A stretch of DNA of 64,000 nt, from contig NZ_BPFX01000027.1 in assembly GCF_019655855.1 (NCBI RefSeq), positions 17,787 to 81,786 of the forward strand. The letters are read 5' to 3'. Source of the stretch: Pseudomonas paralcaligenes. Lineage in GTDB: Bacteria > Pseudomonadota > Gammaproteobacteria > Pseudomonadales > Pseudomonadaceae. How positions within the stretch are numbered: position 1 is the first letter of the stretch; each line of letters opens with the position of its first letter. The translations under genes and the position numbers were made by a program. Shown piece after piece: positions 8,576-17,272 of the stretch. The notes under the pieces were generated by a model. The model was not told the origin of the DNA. It did not search any database and was given only the letters and a program-made list of their open reading frames with translations.

Positions 8576-8949
8576 TGCGGGTTCCCCTCGTTGTTCTTGT
8601 TATCCCGCCGGCTAAGCCTGCGGCTAAGGGATCGACTGCCGATACTGCTGGCTTATCACTTGTCGAAACCTCTCCGTGCCGAAGCCCGTCCGGTTCCATC
8701 AGGTTCACGCCTTGCGAGTTCGAGTATAGACAGGGAGTGCGACATCACAACGCAGCCAGAAAAATAACGCCCGATTTTTGTCCAGGCCGCGCCGGCTGCG
8801 GGATGGCGTCCAGCGAAGCGGCACCGGGCGGAGCGGTTTATAGCTCCAGCTACTAACCATGAAATAATTATGACAATCCGTTCTTAGTCCCAGCCCGTCG
8901 CCAGCTAAGGTGAGTTTTCGTTTCTATCTCATGTCCATCCGGAGCCGTC
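8576..8949. promoter_or_regulatory. Divergent intergenic region upstream of the oxidase operon
   Basis: These 374 bases separate coxB (minus) from the plus-strand conserved hypothetical gene. They must contain the promoters of both transcription units. The stretch from about 8755 onward is locally AT-richer (CAGAAAAATAACGCCCGATT, CATGAAATAATTATGACAAT). I see no convincing gene, repeat or FNR-type box here and cannot define a -35/-10 pair with confidence. Confidence 0.5.
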
Positions 8950-9597
8950 ATGAATACCCCCGCCCTGCGCGAACAGATCCAGCGCGCCCTCTCTCATGAA
9001 GCCAGCAGCGGTGACCTGGCCCGCCAGCTCGAAGGCCGCTTCGACCGGCTGCATCCGATCATCCAGTTGCCCGAGCGCGATGCCCGGGGTGTGCTCGAAC
9101 GCTTCGTCGCCGCCTATGTGGAGCAGGTGCCGGATGTGCTCGATGCGGCCAATGCCGTCGCCCGCGAGGCCGGCATCGAGGCGCAGGTGAAACCGGTGCT
9201 GAAGCTGGCCGAACAGTTCTTCCTCAGCCCGCCGAGCATCATGGAAGGCCATCAGGGCCTGGATGCGCTGCTGGACGAGGCCTACCTGGCCCATCGCCTG
9301 GTCGAGGAAGTGAACGACCGCTACATCGCCCACCTGGGGCAGCCGCTGATCCCGCTGGATACCACCGTCGCCAACGTGATCGCCCATCAGCTGATCGGCG
9401 AGCCGTTCGCCAACCAGCTGGATGAAGCGGTGCATCACGCGGTCGAGGAAATGCTGGACGAGCAGGTGTTCCACCAGGATTCGGTGCAGGAATACCGCGC
9501 CCGCCTGAGCAACCCGCAGACCGTGGCGGCCTGGCAGAACTGGCCGTGCCTGTCGCGCCAGCTGGGTGTGGAGCTGGGCCTGCCGGTCAGCGCCTGA
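8950..9597 (+). CDS. Conserved hypothetical protein next to the oxidase operon
   Basis: This is a 215-residue, predicted soluble, mainly alpha-helical acidic protein starting MNTPALREQIQRALSHEAS. I recognise no catalytic motif, signal peptide or membrane segment. A gene of similar size occupies the position between coxB and a beta-carbonic anhydrase in P. aeruginosa, so it appears to be a conserved passenger of this locus. It converges on the carbonic anhydrase gene with a shared hairpin terminator between them. Function unknown. Confidence 0.75.
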   Translation: MNTPALREQIQRALSHEASSGDLARQLEGRFDRLHPIIQLPERDARGVLERFVAAYVEQVPDVLDAANAVAREAGIEAQVKPVLKLAEQFFLSPPSIMEGHQGLDALLDEAYLAHRLVEEVNDRYIAHLGQPLIPLDTTVANVIAHQLIGEPFANQLDEAVHHAVEEMLDEQVFHQDSVQEYRARLSNPQTVAAWQNWPCLSRQLGVELGLPVSA

Positions 9598-9645
9598 CTT
9601 CGCCGCCGCTGGTCCCGGACTGCGTCCGGGCTACCGGCCCACAGT

Positions 9646-9671
9646 AAAAGGCCCGCATCCGCGGGCCTTTT
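9646..9671. terminator. Bidirectional rho-independent terminator
   Basis: AAAAGGCCCGC, the loop ATCC and GCGGGCCTTTT form a perfect 11-bp stem with flanking A and T runs. It sits between two convergent genes (plus-strand hypothetical ending at 9597 and minus-strand carbonic anhydrase ending at 9676) and can serve both. Confidence 0.9.
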
Positions 9672-9675
9672 CGTT

Positions 9676-10401
9676 TCATTGCGCCTGGTAGCGCGCCTTG
9701 GGCGTAGCCATCGGCACCACGTCGCCATCCAGCGGCAGGAAGCGGCCGCTCTCGGCGTCGTAGGCGCGGATCGCGCTGGTCTCGATGTCGTAGACCCAGC
9801 CGTGGATGAACAGTTGACCGCTGGCTACCCGCGCCGCTACCGAGGGGTGGGTGCACAGGTGGTTGAGCTGGGCCACCACGTTCTCCTCGGTGAGGATGCC
9901 CAGGGTGTCATGACCGTCGCAGCCGCAGTTTGCCTCGACCACCCGCAGCGCCACTTCGCTGTGGCGCAGCCAGGCCTTCACCGTCGGCATGCTCTCCAGG
10001 GTCTCGGGCGCCAGCACCGCCTTCATTGCGCCGCAGTCGGAGTGGCCGCAGACGATGATGTGCTGCACGCCCAGGGCCAGCACCGCGTACTCGATGGCGG
10101 TGGAGACCCCGCCCATCATCTGCCCGTAGGCCGGCACTACGTTGCCGACGTTGCGGGTGACGAACAGGTCGCCCGGCGCGCTCTGGGTGATCAGCTCGGG
10201 AACGATGCGCGAGTCGGCGCAGGTGATGAACATGGCGCGCGGGTTCTGCGCGCTGGCCAGGGCCTTGAACAATTCTTCCTGCTGCGGGAAGACTTCGTTG
10301 CGGAAGCGCTTGAAGCCTCCGACGATGGCGCCCAGCGCCTCGTCGGCGCTTTCCGGCGCGGTGCGCGCCTGCAGGGGAATGGCGTTGTGCTTGTAGGGCA
10401 T
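9676..10401 (-). CDS. Beta-class carbonic anhydrase
   Basis: This enzyme interconverts CO2 and bicarbonate. The 241-residue protein has the beta-class zinc-site motifs ITCADSRIVPELI (Cys and Asp-Arg dyad, about residues 59-71) and CGHSDCGAMKAVL (His and Cys ligands, about 117-130). The CNVGN-equivalent RNVGNVVPAYG is also present. It is cytoplasmic, with no signal peptide. It is located beyond coxB as in P. aeruginosa. A role in supplying bicarbonate at ambient CO2 is likely from family knowledge. Confidence 0.93.
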   Translation of the reverse strand: MPYKHNAIPLQARTAPESADEALGAIVGGFKRFRNEVFPQQEELFKALASAQNPRAMFITCADSRIVPELITQSAPGDLFVTRNVGNVVPAYGQMMGGVSTAIEYAVLALGVQHIIVCGHSDCGAMKAVLAPETLESMPTVKAWLRHSEVALRVVEANCGCDGHDTLGILTEENVVAQLNHLCTHPSVAARVASGQLFIHGWVYDIETSAIRAYDAESGRFLPLDGDVVPMATPKARYQAQ

Positions 10402-10498
10402 GGCGTCTCACCTCGTGCTGGACCGTCGCGCTGGCGCGCGCGGCGGATTATCGACCTGGCATGCGGACAGTTGCCAGCTCCGGTGAGTCACATTTCAT

Positions 10499-11560
10499 TT
10501 ACAGCAGTGCCATCTGCCGGCCTGGCGGGGCGAACTGGCTGCAGTCCAGGTCGAAGCCGTCCCGGTGGTTCAGGCCCAAGCGCTTGCGCGCCAGGGCGAA
10601 GCGCTGCGCCAGCAGGTCGGCGAAGGCGCCCTCGCCGCGCATGCGGCTGCCGAAGCGGCCGTCGTAGTTCTTGCCGCCGCGTGACTGGCGCACCAGGCTC
10701 ATCACGTGCTCGGCCCGTTCGGGAAAGTGGCTGCGCAGCCATTCCTCGAACAGCTCGGCGATCTCCAGCGGCAGACGCAGCAGCACGTAGCCGGCCGAAC
10801 GGGCGCCGGCGTCGCGGGCCGCTTCGAGGATGCGCTCCATTTCCATGTCGTTGATCATTGGGATGATCGGCGCCACCAGCGCGGTCACCGGCACGCCGGC
10901 CTCGTGCAGGCGGCGCATGGCGCGCAGGCGGGCGCCGGGCGAGGCGGTGCGTGGCTCCATGATGCGTTTCAGCTCGTCGTCCAGGCTGGTCAGGCTGAAG
11001 GCCACGCTGACCAGCCTGCGGCTGGCCAGCTCCTGCAGCAGGTCGAGGTCGCGCAGGATCAGCGAGCTCTTGGTGACGATGTGCAGCGGGTGGCGGAAGC
11101 GCAGCAGGATTTCCAGGGCCTGGCGGGTCAGGCGCTGCTCGCGCTCGATCGGCTGGTAGGCGTCGGTGTTGATGCCCAGGGCCAGCGGCTGCGGGGTGTA
11201 GCCGGGCCTGCTCAGCTCCTCTTCCAGGCGCTCGGCCAGGTTGGTCTTGGCGATCAGCCGGGTCTCGAAGTCGATGCCCGGCGACAGGTCCCAGTAGGCG
11301 TGGGTCGGCCGGGCGAAGCAATAGATGCAGCCATGCTCGCAGCCGCGGTAGGGGTTCACCGAGCGGTCGAAGCCGACGTCCGGCGACTGGTTGCGGGTGA
11401 TCACCGTCTTGGCCCGCTCGACGCGCACCTCGGTGGCGCGGCAGGGCGGCGTCTCGTCCTGGAACCAGCCGTCGTCCTCGTTCTCGCTGCGGGTGGGGGC
11501 GAAACGGTTGTGCGGATTGCTGGCGGTGCCGCGGCCACGGGGCGGCAAGGTGACGGACAT
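10499..11560 (-). CDS. Radical SAM protein of the PA0069/SplB-like family
   Basis: This is a 353-residue radical S-adenosylmethionine protein of unknown substrate. The iron-sulfur motif is CEHGCIYCFARPTHAYW near residues 75-91, a CxxxCxxC arrangement as in spore photoproduct lyase-like and Rv2578c-like proteins. The start at 11560 gives MSVTLPPRGRGTASNPHNRF. The open frame continues upstream of this ATG, but the extra sequence overlaps another gene and is not expected. It is a single gene between the carbonic anhydrase and a secreted hypothetical protein. Confidence 0.88.
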   Translation of the reverse strand: MSVTLPPRGRGTASNPHNRFAPTRSENEDDGWFQDETPPCRATEVRVERAKTVITRNQSPDVGFDRSVNPYRGCEHGCIYCFARPTHAYWDLSPGIDFETRLIAKTNLAERLEEELSRPGYTPQPLALGINTDAYQPIEREQRLTRQALEILLRFRHPLHIVTKSSLILRDLDLLQELASRRLVSVAFSLTSLDDELKRIMEPRTASPGARLRAMRRLHEAGVPVTALVAPIIPMINDMEMERILEAARDAGARSAGYVLLRLPLEIAELFEEWLRSHFPERAEHVMSLVRQSRGGKNYDGRFGSRMRGEGAFADLLAQRFALARKRLGLNHRDGFDLDCSQFAPPGRQMALL

Positions 11561-11625
11561 GGAAAACGCTCCGAATACTGTATACATGAACAGTATTCGG
11601 ATTTGCCCCCGTACGCCAGCGGCGG

Positions 11626-12129
11626 TTACTCCTCTTCGACCGGCGGCGGAGGCGTGAAGGGCCCGATCACGTATTCGCGGCCGTGGCGGCGGCAGTCCTC
11701 GAGCGTGCCTTCGGCGCCGCGCTTGGTGACCAGGAAGGTGCTGCCACCGACATCGTCGGCGTCGATCACGCCAGTTTCCAGGTCGATGCCCTGGCCCACC
11801 ACCGACACCAGGAGGTCCTCGGCCCAGTCCGTACCGCCATGCCAGCGCAGGATCATCCGCCCCTCGCGCCAGTGCACCGAGACGAACTCGAGGCCGTGGG
11901 GCCAGCGGTAGCCCAGCAGGCAGAAGTGGTTGGTCCGGGTGTTTGCGCCCTGGTGCGCCAGCAGCAGGCGCAGTTCCGCCTCGGGCTGGCGGTAGCGCGC
12001 CTCCGTGGCGGGGTCGAAGCGCGCGTTCATGCCGGCGTAGATCGACGGGCCGAAGTCCTCGGCGGCGGCGCCCAGTGATGCCGCGAGCAACATCGCGCCG
12101 CCCAGGCCGTGCCATGAATATCCCTTCAT
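11626..12129 (-). CDS. Hypothetical exported protein
   Basis: This is a 167-residue protein with a Sec-type signal peptide (MKGYSWHGLGGAMLLAASLGAAAE, cleavage probably after AAA). No recognised domain follows. It contains TNHFCLLGYRWPHGLEF and ends in a proline- and glutamate-rich tail, PFTPPPPVEEE. The start at 12129 places the hydrophobic segment at the N-terminus; a start at 12159 would add ten residues ahead of it. Function unknown; probably periplasmic. Confidence 0.6.
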   Translation of the reverse strand: MKGYSWHGLGGAMLLAASLGAAAEDFGPSIYAGMNARFDPATEARYRQPEAELRLLLAHQGANTRTNHFCLLGYRWPHGLEFVSVHWREGRMILRWHGGTDWAEDLLVSVVGQGIDLETGVIDADDVGGSTFLVTKRGAEGTLEDCRRHGREYVIGPFTPPPPVEEE

Positions 12130-12183
12130 CGTCCCTGACTCCTCGATAGCCGCCGGCACGGTAGCGCAGAGGCGTCCTGCGGG

Positions 12184-13179
12184 CTAGGGGTCGACCCGGC
12201 CCATCAGCTCGGTGATCGACTCCGGTCGCCGGGCGTAGCGCTGGGCCAGCACGGCGCAGACCATCAGCTGGATCTGGTGGAACAGCATCAGCGGCAGGAT
12301 CAGCAGGCCGAGGCTGCTGCCGGCGAACAGCACCTGGGCCATCGGCACGCCGGTGGCGAGGCTCTTCTTCGAGCCGCAGAACAGGATGGTGATGCGGTCT
12401 TCCAGGTCGAAGCCGAACAGCCGGGCCGCGCCATGGGCGATGAGCAGCGCCAGGGCCAGCAGCGCGCAGCAGGCCACCACCAGACCGGCCAGGGCTGGCA
12501 GCGGCACTTGGTGCCAGAGCCCTTCGACCACCGCGGCGCTGAAGGCCACGTAGACCACCAGCAGGATCGAACCCTGGTCGACGAAACGCAGCCATTGCCG
12601 GTTGCGCTCGACCCAGGCGCCGATCCAGCGCCGCGCGACCTGGCCGGCGACGAATGGGATCAGCAGTTGCACGGTGATCTTGCCGATGGCGTCGAGAGTC
12701 GAGCCGCCGTCGCCGTGCACGTCCATCAGCAGCGCCACCAGCAGCGGGGTGAGGAAGATGCCGAACAGGCTGGATGCCGCGGCGCTGCAGATCGCCGCCG
12801 GCACGTTGCCGCGCGCCAGCGAGGTGAAGGCGATGGCCGATTGCACGGTGGCCGGCAGGGCGCACAGGTAGAGCATGCCGAGATACAGCTCGGGGCCGAC
12901 CAGCGGCGTCAGCAGCGGCCGCAGCGCCAGGCCGAGCAGGGGAAAGGCGACGAAGGTGCAGGCGAACACCAGCAGGTGCAGCCGCCAGTGCCCGGCGCCG
13001 GCGATGATCGCCTGGCGCGACAGCTTGGCGCCGTGGAGGAAGAACAGCAGGGCGATGGCCAGGTTGGTGATCCAGTCGAACGCCAGCGCTACCTGGCCCC
13101 GAGCCGGCAGCAGGCTGGCGGCCAGGACCACGGCGAGCAGGGCCTGGGTGAACGGGTCGGGGAGGAAGCGGCGCAGCAT
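12184..13179 (-). CDS. SBF-like (YfeH-type) sodium/bile-acid-family transporter
   Basis: This is a 331-residue membrane protein with nine to ten helices, in the bile acid:sodium symporter-like group that includes E. coli YfeH. The start at 13179 (MLRRFLPDPFTQALLAVVLAA) matches the family N-terminus and its usual length of about 332 residues. An upstream ATG at 13230 would add 17 polar residues and run close to the divergent AraC gene. Family segments LLFFLHGAKLSRQAI and ILFCGSKKSLATGVPMA are clear. The substrate is unknown. It is divergent from an AraC regulator that may control it. Confidence 0.85.
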   Translation of the reverse strand: MLRRFLPDPFTQALLAVVLAASLLPARGQVALAFDWITNLAIALLFFLHGAKLSRQAIIAGAGHWRLHLLVFACTFVAFPLLGLALRPLLTPLVGPELYLGMLYLCALPATVQSAIAFTSLARGNVPAAICSAAASSLFGIFLTPLLVALLMDVHGDGGSTLDAIGKITVQLLIPFVAGQVARRWIGAWVERNRQWLRFVDQGSILLVVYVAFSAAVVEGLWHQVPLPALAGLVVACCALLALALLIAHGAARLFGFDLEDRITILFCGSKKSLATGVPMAQVLFAGSSLGLLILPLMLFHQIQLMVCAVLAQRYARRPESITELMGRVDP

Positions 13180-13257
13180 GGCGGACTCGGCTTGCGGTAC
13201 GGGGAGGGCCAACTTATCGTGACCGGACATTGCCGACTAACGCCAAAGAGCCAGCCA

Positions 13258-14058
13258 ATGTCGCCAAACGGACAAGACGATGTGGTGCAGCGCGAAGTGC
13301 CCGGCCTGCGCAGCCTGCCCCGGCCGCTGTACGGGCGGGTGGAGTCGCTGCCCAACCGGGCGCTGACCTTCGTCCACAGCCATCCCTGGGTGCAGCTGTC
13401 CTACGCCATCGCCGGGGTGCTGGAGGTGCAGACCGCCAGCGCCCGCTTCCTCGCCCCGCCGCAACGGGCGGTGTGGGTGCCGGCCGGTGTCGAGCACCGG
13501 GTGTTCAGCTCGCCCGGCACCGAGATGCGCAGCCTGTACATCGCCTGTGCCGTGGTGCCCTGGGGCCCGGAGGATTGCCGGGTGCTGGCGGTCAGCCCGC
13601 TGCTGCGCGAGCTGATCGACGGCTTCAGCGCCCTGCCGGCGGAATATGACGAGGCCGGCGCCCCCGGTCGCCTGGCCGCCGTGCTGCTGGATCAGCTGCG
13701 CGTCGCGCCGCCGGTCGACCTGTCCCTGCCGTTGCCGCGCGACGAACGCCTGCGCGCCGTGTGCGCCGGCCTGGCCGACCCGGACCACCAGCACCTGGGG
13801 TTGGGTGAGTGGAGCGCGCGCCTGGGCGTGTCCGAGCGGACCCTGAGCCGGCTGTTCCTGCGCGACACCGGCCTGAGCTTCCGCCTGTGGCGCCAGCGGC
13901 AGCGCCTGCTCGATGCCCTGGCCCCGCTGGAGCGCGGCGAGCGGGTCACCGACGTGGCTCTGGCCTGCGGCTACGACTCCCTGTCGGCCTTCATCGCCGC
14001 CTTCCGCCAGCAGTTCGGCGCGACGCCCGGCGAGTTCTTCCGCAGGCAGGCGCGGTGA
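13258..14058 (+). CDS. AraC-family transcriptional regulator
   Basis: This 266-residue regulator has an N-terminal cupin-like sensor domain (VHSHPWVQLSYAIAGVLEVQ and PQRAVWVPAGVEHRV, about residues 35-85). A C-terminal double helix-turn-helix (about residues 165-266) includes LGVSERTLSRLFLRDTGLSF and VALACGYDSLSAFIAAFRQQ. The ATG at 13258 is the first in frame after the divergent intergenic region. It is probably a local regulator of the divergent SBF-like transporter gene; this is inferred from arrangement only. Confidence 0.88.
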   Translation: MSPNGQDDVVQREVPGLRSLPRPLYGRVESLPNRALTFVHSHPWVQLSYAIAGVLEVQTASARFLAPPQRAVWVPAGVEHRVFSSPGTEMRSLYIACAVVPWGPEDCRVLAVSPLLRELIDGFSALPAEYDEAGAPGRLAAVLLDQLRVAPPVDLSLPLPRDERLRAVCAGLADPDHQHLGLGEWSARLGVSERTLSRLFLRDTGLSFRLWRQRQRLLDALAPLERGERVTDVALACGYDSLSAFIAAFRQQFGATPGEFFRRQAR

Positions 14059-14064
14059 AGCCGA

Positions 14065-14325
14065 TCAGTCCTTCTTCAGTTTGGGATTGGGGAAGAACTG
14101 CACCGTCTGCCCCTTGTTCGCCGCCGGCTTGGGCGCGCCCTGGTTGACCCGGGTGCCGAGTTCCTTCGGCACCGACTGGCCCTGGGCGTTGAGGGTGTCG
14201 GCATAGCCGCAGGCCACGCATTCGCGGTGTGGCGTGCCATCTTCGTCCCACATCTTGATGGTGTCCATGGCGCTGCACGCCGGGCACACGGCGCCGGCGA
14301 TGAAGCGCTTCTTCGGCTCGCTCAT
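14065..14325 (-). CDS. YheV-family zinc-ribbon protein
   Basis: This 86-residue protein has two CxxC pairs, CPACS (residues 14-18) and CVACG (36-40), forming a zinc ribbon. The sequence MSEPKKRFIAGAVCPACSAM and the C-terminal VQFFPNPKLKKD fit the YheV (DUF2387) family. Its ATG overlaps the prlC stop codon as ATGA (14322-14325), so translation is coupled. YheV next to prlC is a known association. The molecular role is unknown. Confidence 0.88.
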   Translation of the reverse strand: MSEPKKRFIAGAVCPACSAMDTIKMWDEDGTPHRECVACGYADTLNAQGQSVPKELGTRVNQGAPKPAANKGQTVQFFPNPKLKKD

Positions 14326-16370
14326 GCCGCCTCCCGGCTCAGGCCGAGGTGGCGCAGCAGGGCGTCGATGGACGGCTCGCGGCCGCGGAAGTCGACGAAC
14401 AGCACCATCGGCTCCTGGGAGCCGCCGCGGGCCAGGATGGCCTCGCGGAAGGCGCGGCCGGTGGCCGGGTTGAGCACGCCTTCCTCCTCGAACCTGGAGA
14501 AGGCGTCGGCGGACAGTACTTCCGCCCACTTGTAGCTGTAGTAACCGGCTGCGTAACCGCCGGCGAAGATGTGCGCGAAGCTGTTGGCGAAGCGGTTGAA
14601 GGCTGGCGGACGGATCACCGCCACCTCGTCGCGCACGCCCTCCAGCACCTCCAGCACGCTACGGCCGTCGCCGTGGGTGGCGTGCAGTTCGAAGTCGAAC
14701 AGGCTGAATTCCAGCTGGCGCACCATCATCAGGCCGGACTGGAAGTTCTTCGCCGCCAGCATCTTGTCCAGCAGCGCCTGGGGCAGCGGCTCGCCGGTCT
14801 CGTAGTGGCCGGAGATCAGCGCCAGGCCCTCGGGCTCCCAGCACCAGTTCTCCATAAACTGGCTCGGCAGTTCGACCGCATCCCAGGCCACGCCATTGAT
14901 GCCGGAGGCGCCGGCGTGCTCGACCCGGGTCAGCAGGTGGTGCAGGCCGTGGCCGAATTCGTGGAACAGGGTGGTGACCTCGTCGTGGGTCAGCAGCGCC
15001 GGCTTGCCGCCGACGGCAGGGGTGAAGTTGCACACCAGGTTGGCCACCGGGCTGATCAGTTCACCTTGCGCCGATTTGCGTTTGTCGCGGGCGCCGTCCA
15101 TCCAGGCGCCGCCGCGCTTGTTGGCGCGGGCGTAGAGGTCGAAGAAGAAGCGGCCGACGTGCTGGCCGTTCTCGCGGATTTCGAACAGGCGCACGTCCGG
15201 GTGCCAGGTGTCGAAGTCCTTCAGCTCGGCGATCTCGATGCCGTAGAGCTTCTGCACGATGGCGAACAGGCCGGACAGCACCTTGTCGATCGGGAACCAG
15301 GCGCGCACTTCCTCCTGGGAGATGCTGTAGCGCTGCTGGCGCAGCTTCTCGCTGTAGTAGCCGACGTCCCAGCTCTGCAGGTCGCTGACGCCCTGCTCGG
15401 CGGCGAAGGCCTTGAGTTCGTCCAGGTCCCGGGCGGCGAAGGGCTTGCTGCGCACGGCCAGGTCGCGCAGGAAGTGCAGCACCTGGTCGGTGCTCTCGGC
15501 CATCTTGCTGGCCAGGCTCAGCTCGCTGTAGTGGGCGAAGCCGAGCAGCCGGGCCAGTTCCTGGCGCAGGTCGAGTATCTGCTCCATCACTGGGCCGTTG
15601 TCGTTCTGCCCGGCGTTCGGGCCCTGGTCGGAGGCACGGGTGCAGTAGGCGGTGTAGACCTCTTCGCGCAGGGCGCGGTCGTCGGCGTAGGTCATCACCG
15701 CGTAGTAGCTGGGGAACTCCAGGGTGATCAGCCAGCCGTCCAGCTCCTTGGCCTGCGCCGCCTGGGCCATCTGCGCCTTGGCCGAGTCGGTGAGGCCGGC
15801 CAGGGCCGCCTCATCGGTAATGTGCTTGGTCCAGGCCTGGGTGGCGTCGAGCAGCTGGTTGGAGAAGCGGCTGCCCAGCTCGGAGAGCTTCATCTGGATC
15901 TCGCCGTAGCGCTTCTGCTGCTCGGCCGGCAGGTCGATCCCGCTCAGGCGGAAGTCGCGCAGGGCGTGTTCGAGGATGGTCTGCTGCGCCACGTCGAAGC
16001 CTGCGGCGGCCGGGCTCTTGGCCAGCGCGTCGTAGGCCTCGAACAGCGGCTTGTTCTGGCCCATCTCGGTCCAGTATTCGGACAGCTTGGGCAGGCAGGC
16101 CTCGTAGGCGTTGCGCAGCTCGGCGTTGTTGCATACCGCATTGAGGTGGCTGACCGGGCTCCAGGCACGGCCGAGGCGCGCACCCAGCTCGTCCAGGGCG
16201 AGCACCAGACCGTCCCAGCTCGGGCTGCCGGCCTGAGTCTTGAGCAGCTCGGCGATGGCCGCGCGGCTGTCGGCGAGGATCTGGTCGACGGCCGGCTCGA
16301 CGTGTTCGGGCTTGATCAGCGAGTAGGGCGGCAGGTCGAAGTCCTGCAGGAGGGGGTTGGCTGCGGTCAC
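14322..16370 (-). CDS. prlC: Oligopeptidase A (M3 metallopeptidase)
   Basis: This cytoplasmic zinc endopeptidase degrades short peptides and cleaved signal peptides. The 682-residue length is normal. The HExxH zinc motif is TTLFHEFGHGLHHLL near residues 469-483. The family C-terminal FAGGYAAGYYSYKWAEVLSADAF is also present. It begins MTAANPLLQDFDLPPYSLIK. It is co-transcribed with the overlapping zinc-ribbon gene and divergent from the gamma-carbonic anhydrase-like gene. Confidence 0.96.
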   Translation of the reverse strand: MTAANPLLQDFDLPPYSLIKPEHVEPAVDQILADSRAAIAELLKTQAGSPSWDGLVLALDELGARLGRAWSPVSHLNAVCNNAELRNAYEACLPKLSEYWTEMGQNKPLFEAYDALAKSPAAAGFDVAQQTILEHALRDFRLSGIDLPAEQQKRYGEIQMKLSELGSRFSNQLLDATQAWTKHITDEAALAGLTDSAKAQMAQAAQAKELDGWLITLEFPSYYAVMTYADDRALREEVYTAYCTRASDQGPNAGQNDNGPVMEQILDLRQELARLLGFAHYSELSLASKMAESTDQVLHFLRDLAVRSKPFAARDLDELKAFAAEQGVSDLQSWDVGYYSEKLRQQRYSISQEEVRAWFPIDKVLSGLFAIVQKLYGIEIAELKDFDTWHPDVRLFEIRENGQHVGRFFFDLYARANKRGGAWMDGARDKRKSAQGELISPVANLVCNFTPAVGGKPALLTHDEVTTLFHEFGHGLHHLLTRVEHAGASGINGVAWDAVELPSQFMENWCWEPEGLALISGHYETGEPLPQALLDKMLAAKNFQSGLMMVRQLEFSLFDFELHATHGDGRSVLEVLEGVRDEVAVIRPPAFNRFANSFAHIFAGGYAAGYYSYKWAEVLSADAFSRFEEEGVLNPATGRAFREAILARGGSQEPMVLFVDFRGREPSIDALLRHLGLSREAA

Positions 16371-16492
16371 GGCAAGGCACCTTTGGACGCGGATTCGAAG
16401 AGAGGTTATGGGGTCGCGAGCGACCTTTCACAACCGGAATGATCCGAATGTTAATTACAATCCCGGCAAACCGCAGCCTGAAGGAGACTATC

Positions 16493-17056
16493 GTGGCGAT
16501 TCGCAGTTACCAGGGCAAAGTCCCGCAACTGGGCGCACGGGCGTTCGTCGACGCCAGCGCCGTGGTCCTCGGCGACGTGGAACTGGGTGAGGATGCCTCG
16601 GTCTGGCCGATGGCCGTGGTGCGTGGCGACATGCACCGCATCCGCATCGGCGCCCGCACCAGCGTGCAGGACGGCAGCGTGCTGCACATCACCCACGCCG
16701 GCCCGTTCAACCCGGACGGCTACCCGCTGATCGTCGGAGAAGACGTGACCGTCGGTCACAACGTCACCCTGCACGGCTGCACGCTCGGCAGCCGCATCCT
16801 GGTCGGCATGGGCAGCATCGTGATGGACGGCGCGGTGGTCGAGGACGAGGTGGTGATCGGCGCCGGCAGCCTGGTGCCGCCGGGCAAAGTGCTGGAGAGC
16901 GGCTACCTGTACGTCGGCAGCCCGGTGAAACAGGCCCGCCCGCTGACCGACAAGGAGCGCGCCTTCTTCGCCTACAGCGCGGCGAACTACGTGAAACTCA
17001 AGGAGTTGCACAGGGCCGAGGCCGGTGACGCGCTCCAGACAGGCATCCGTTTGTGA
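16493..17056 (+). CDS. Gamma-carbonic anhydrase-like protein (YrdA family)
   Basis: This 187-residue left-handed beta-helix protein of the gamma-carbonic anhydrase/transferase hexapeptide superfamily shows repeating hexapeptide units (VVLGDVELGEDASVWPMAVV) and histidine zinc ligands in LHITHAG and TVGHNVTLHGC. The GTG start at 16493 is chosen because AAGGAG lies six bases upstream and the family begins (M)AIRSYQGK. A further upstream ATG at 16439 has no such site. Catalytic carbonic anhydrase activity is not assured in this subgroup. Confidence 0.9.
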   Translation: MAIRSYQGKVPQLGARAFVDASAVVLGDVELGEDASVWPMAVVRGDMHRIRIGARTSVQDGSVLHITHAGPFNPDGYPLIVGEDVTVGHNVTLHGCTLGSRILVGMGSIVMDGAVVEDEVVIGAGSLVPPGKVLESGYLYVGSPVKQARPLTDKERAFFAYSAANYVKLKELHRAEAGDALQTGIRL

Positions 17057-17272
17057 CTGACCGGGAGGTCACCCGCCATTGGCGTGCCGCGCAGCTTGCA
17101 GCTATTCGCAAATGCTGATGCTATGCACGCCGACATTGCAGGCGAATACGCTGGTGCCTTTACCGCAGGCGGCTTGCAATGACGATTACAATGCGCGTCT
17201 TGATAGCGGCCTGCGGCCTTGTGGAGGGCCAGGTCATCATCGTGCGTGAGCCCGTGGCCTGAGTCAGAGCGA

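Noticed and set aside
8576..8949. tRNA or small RNA gene upstream of coxB
   Set aside because: No cloverleaf or strong terminator hairpin is visible in this gap.
11561..12865. Long minus-strand extension of the radical SAM frame
   Set aside because: It runs out of phase through two other genes and is arginine- and proline-rich. The conserved radical SAM protein starts at 11560.
12277..13257. Upstream extension of the AraC gene's open frame to 12277
   Set aside because: It reads antisense through the SBF-like transporter gene. The product is Gln/Glu/Arg-rich with no domain, while the AraC family begins at 13258.
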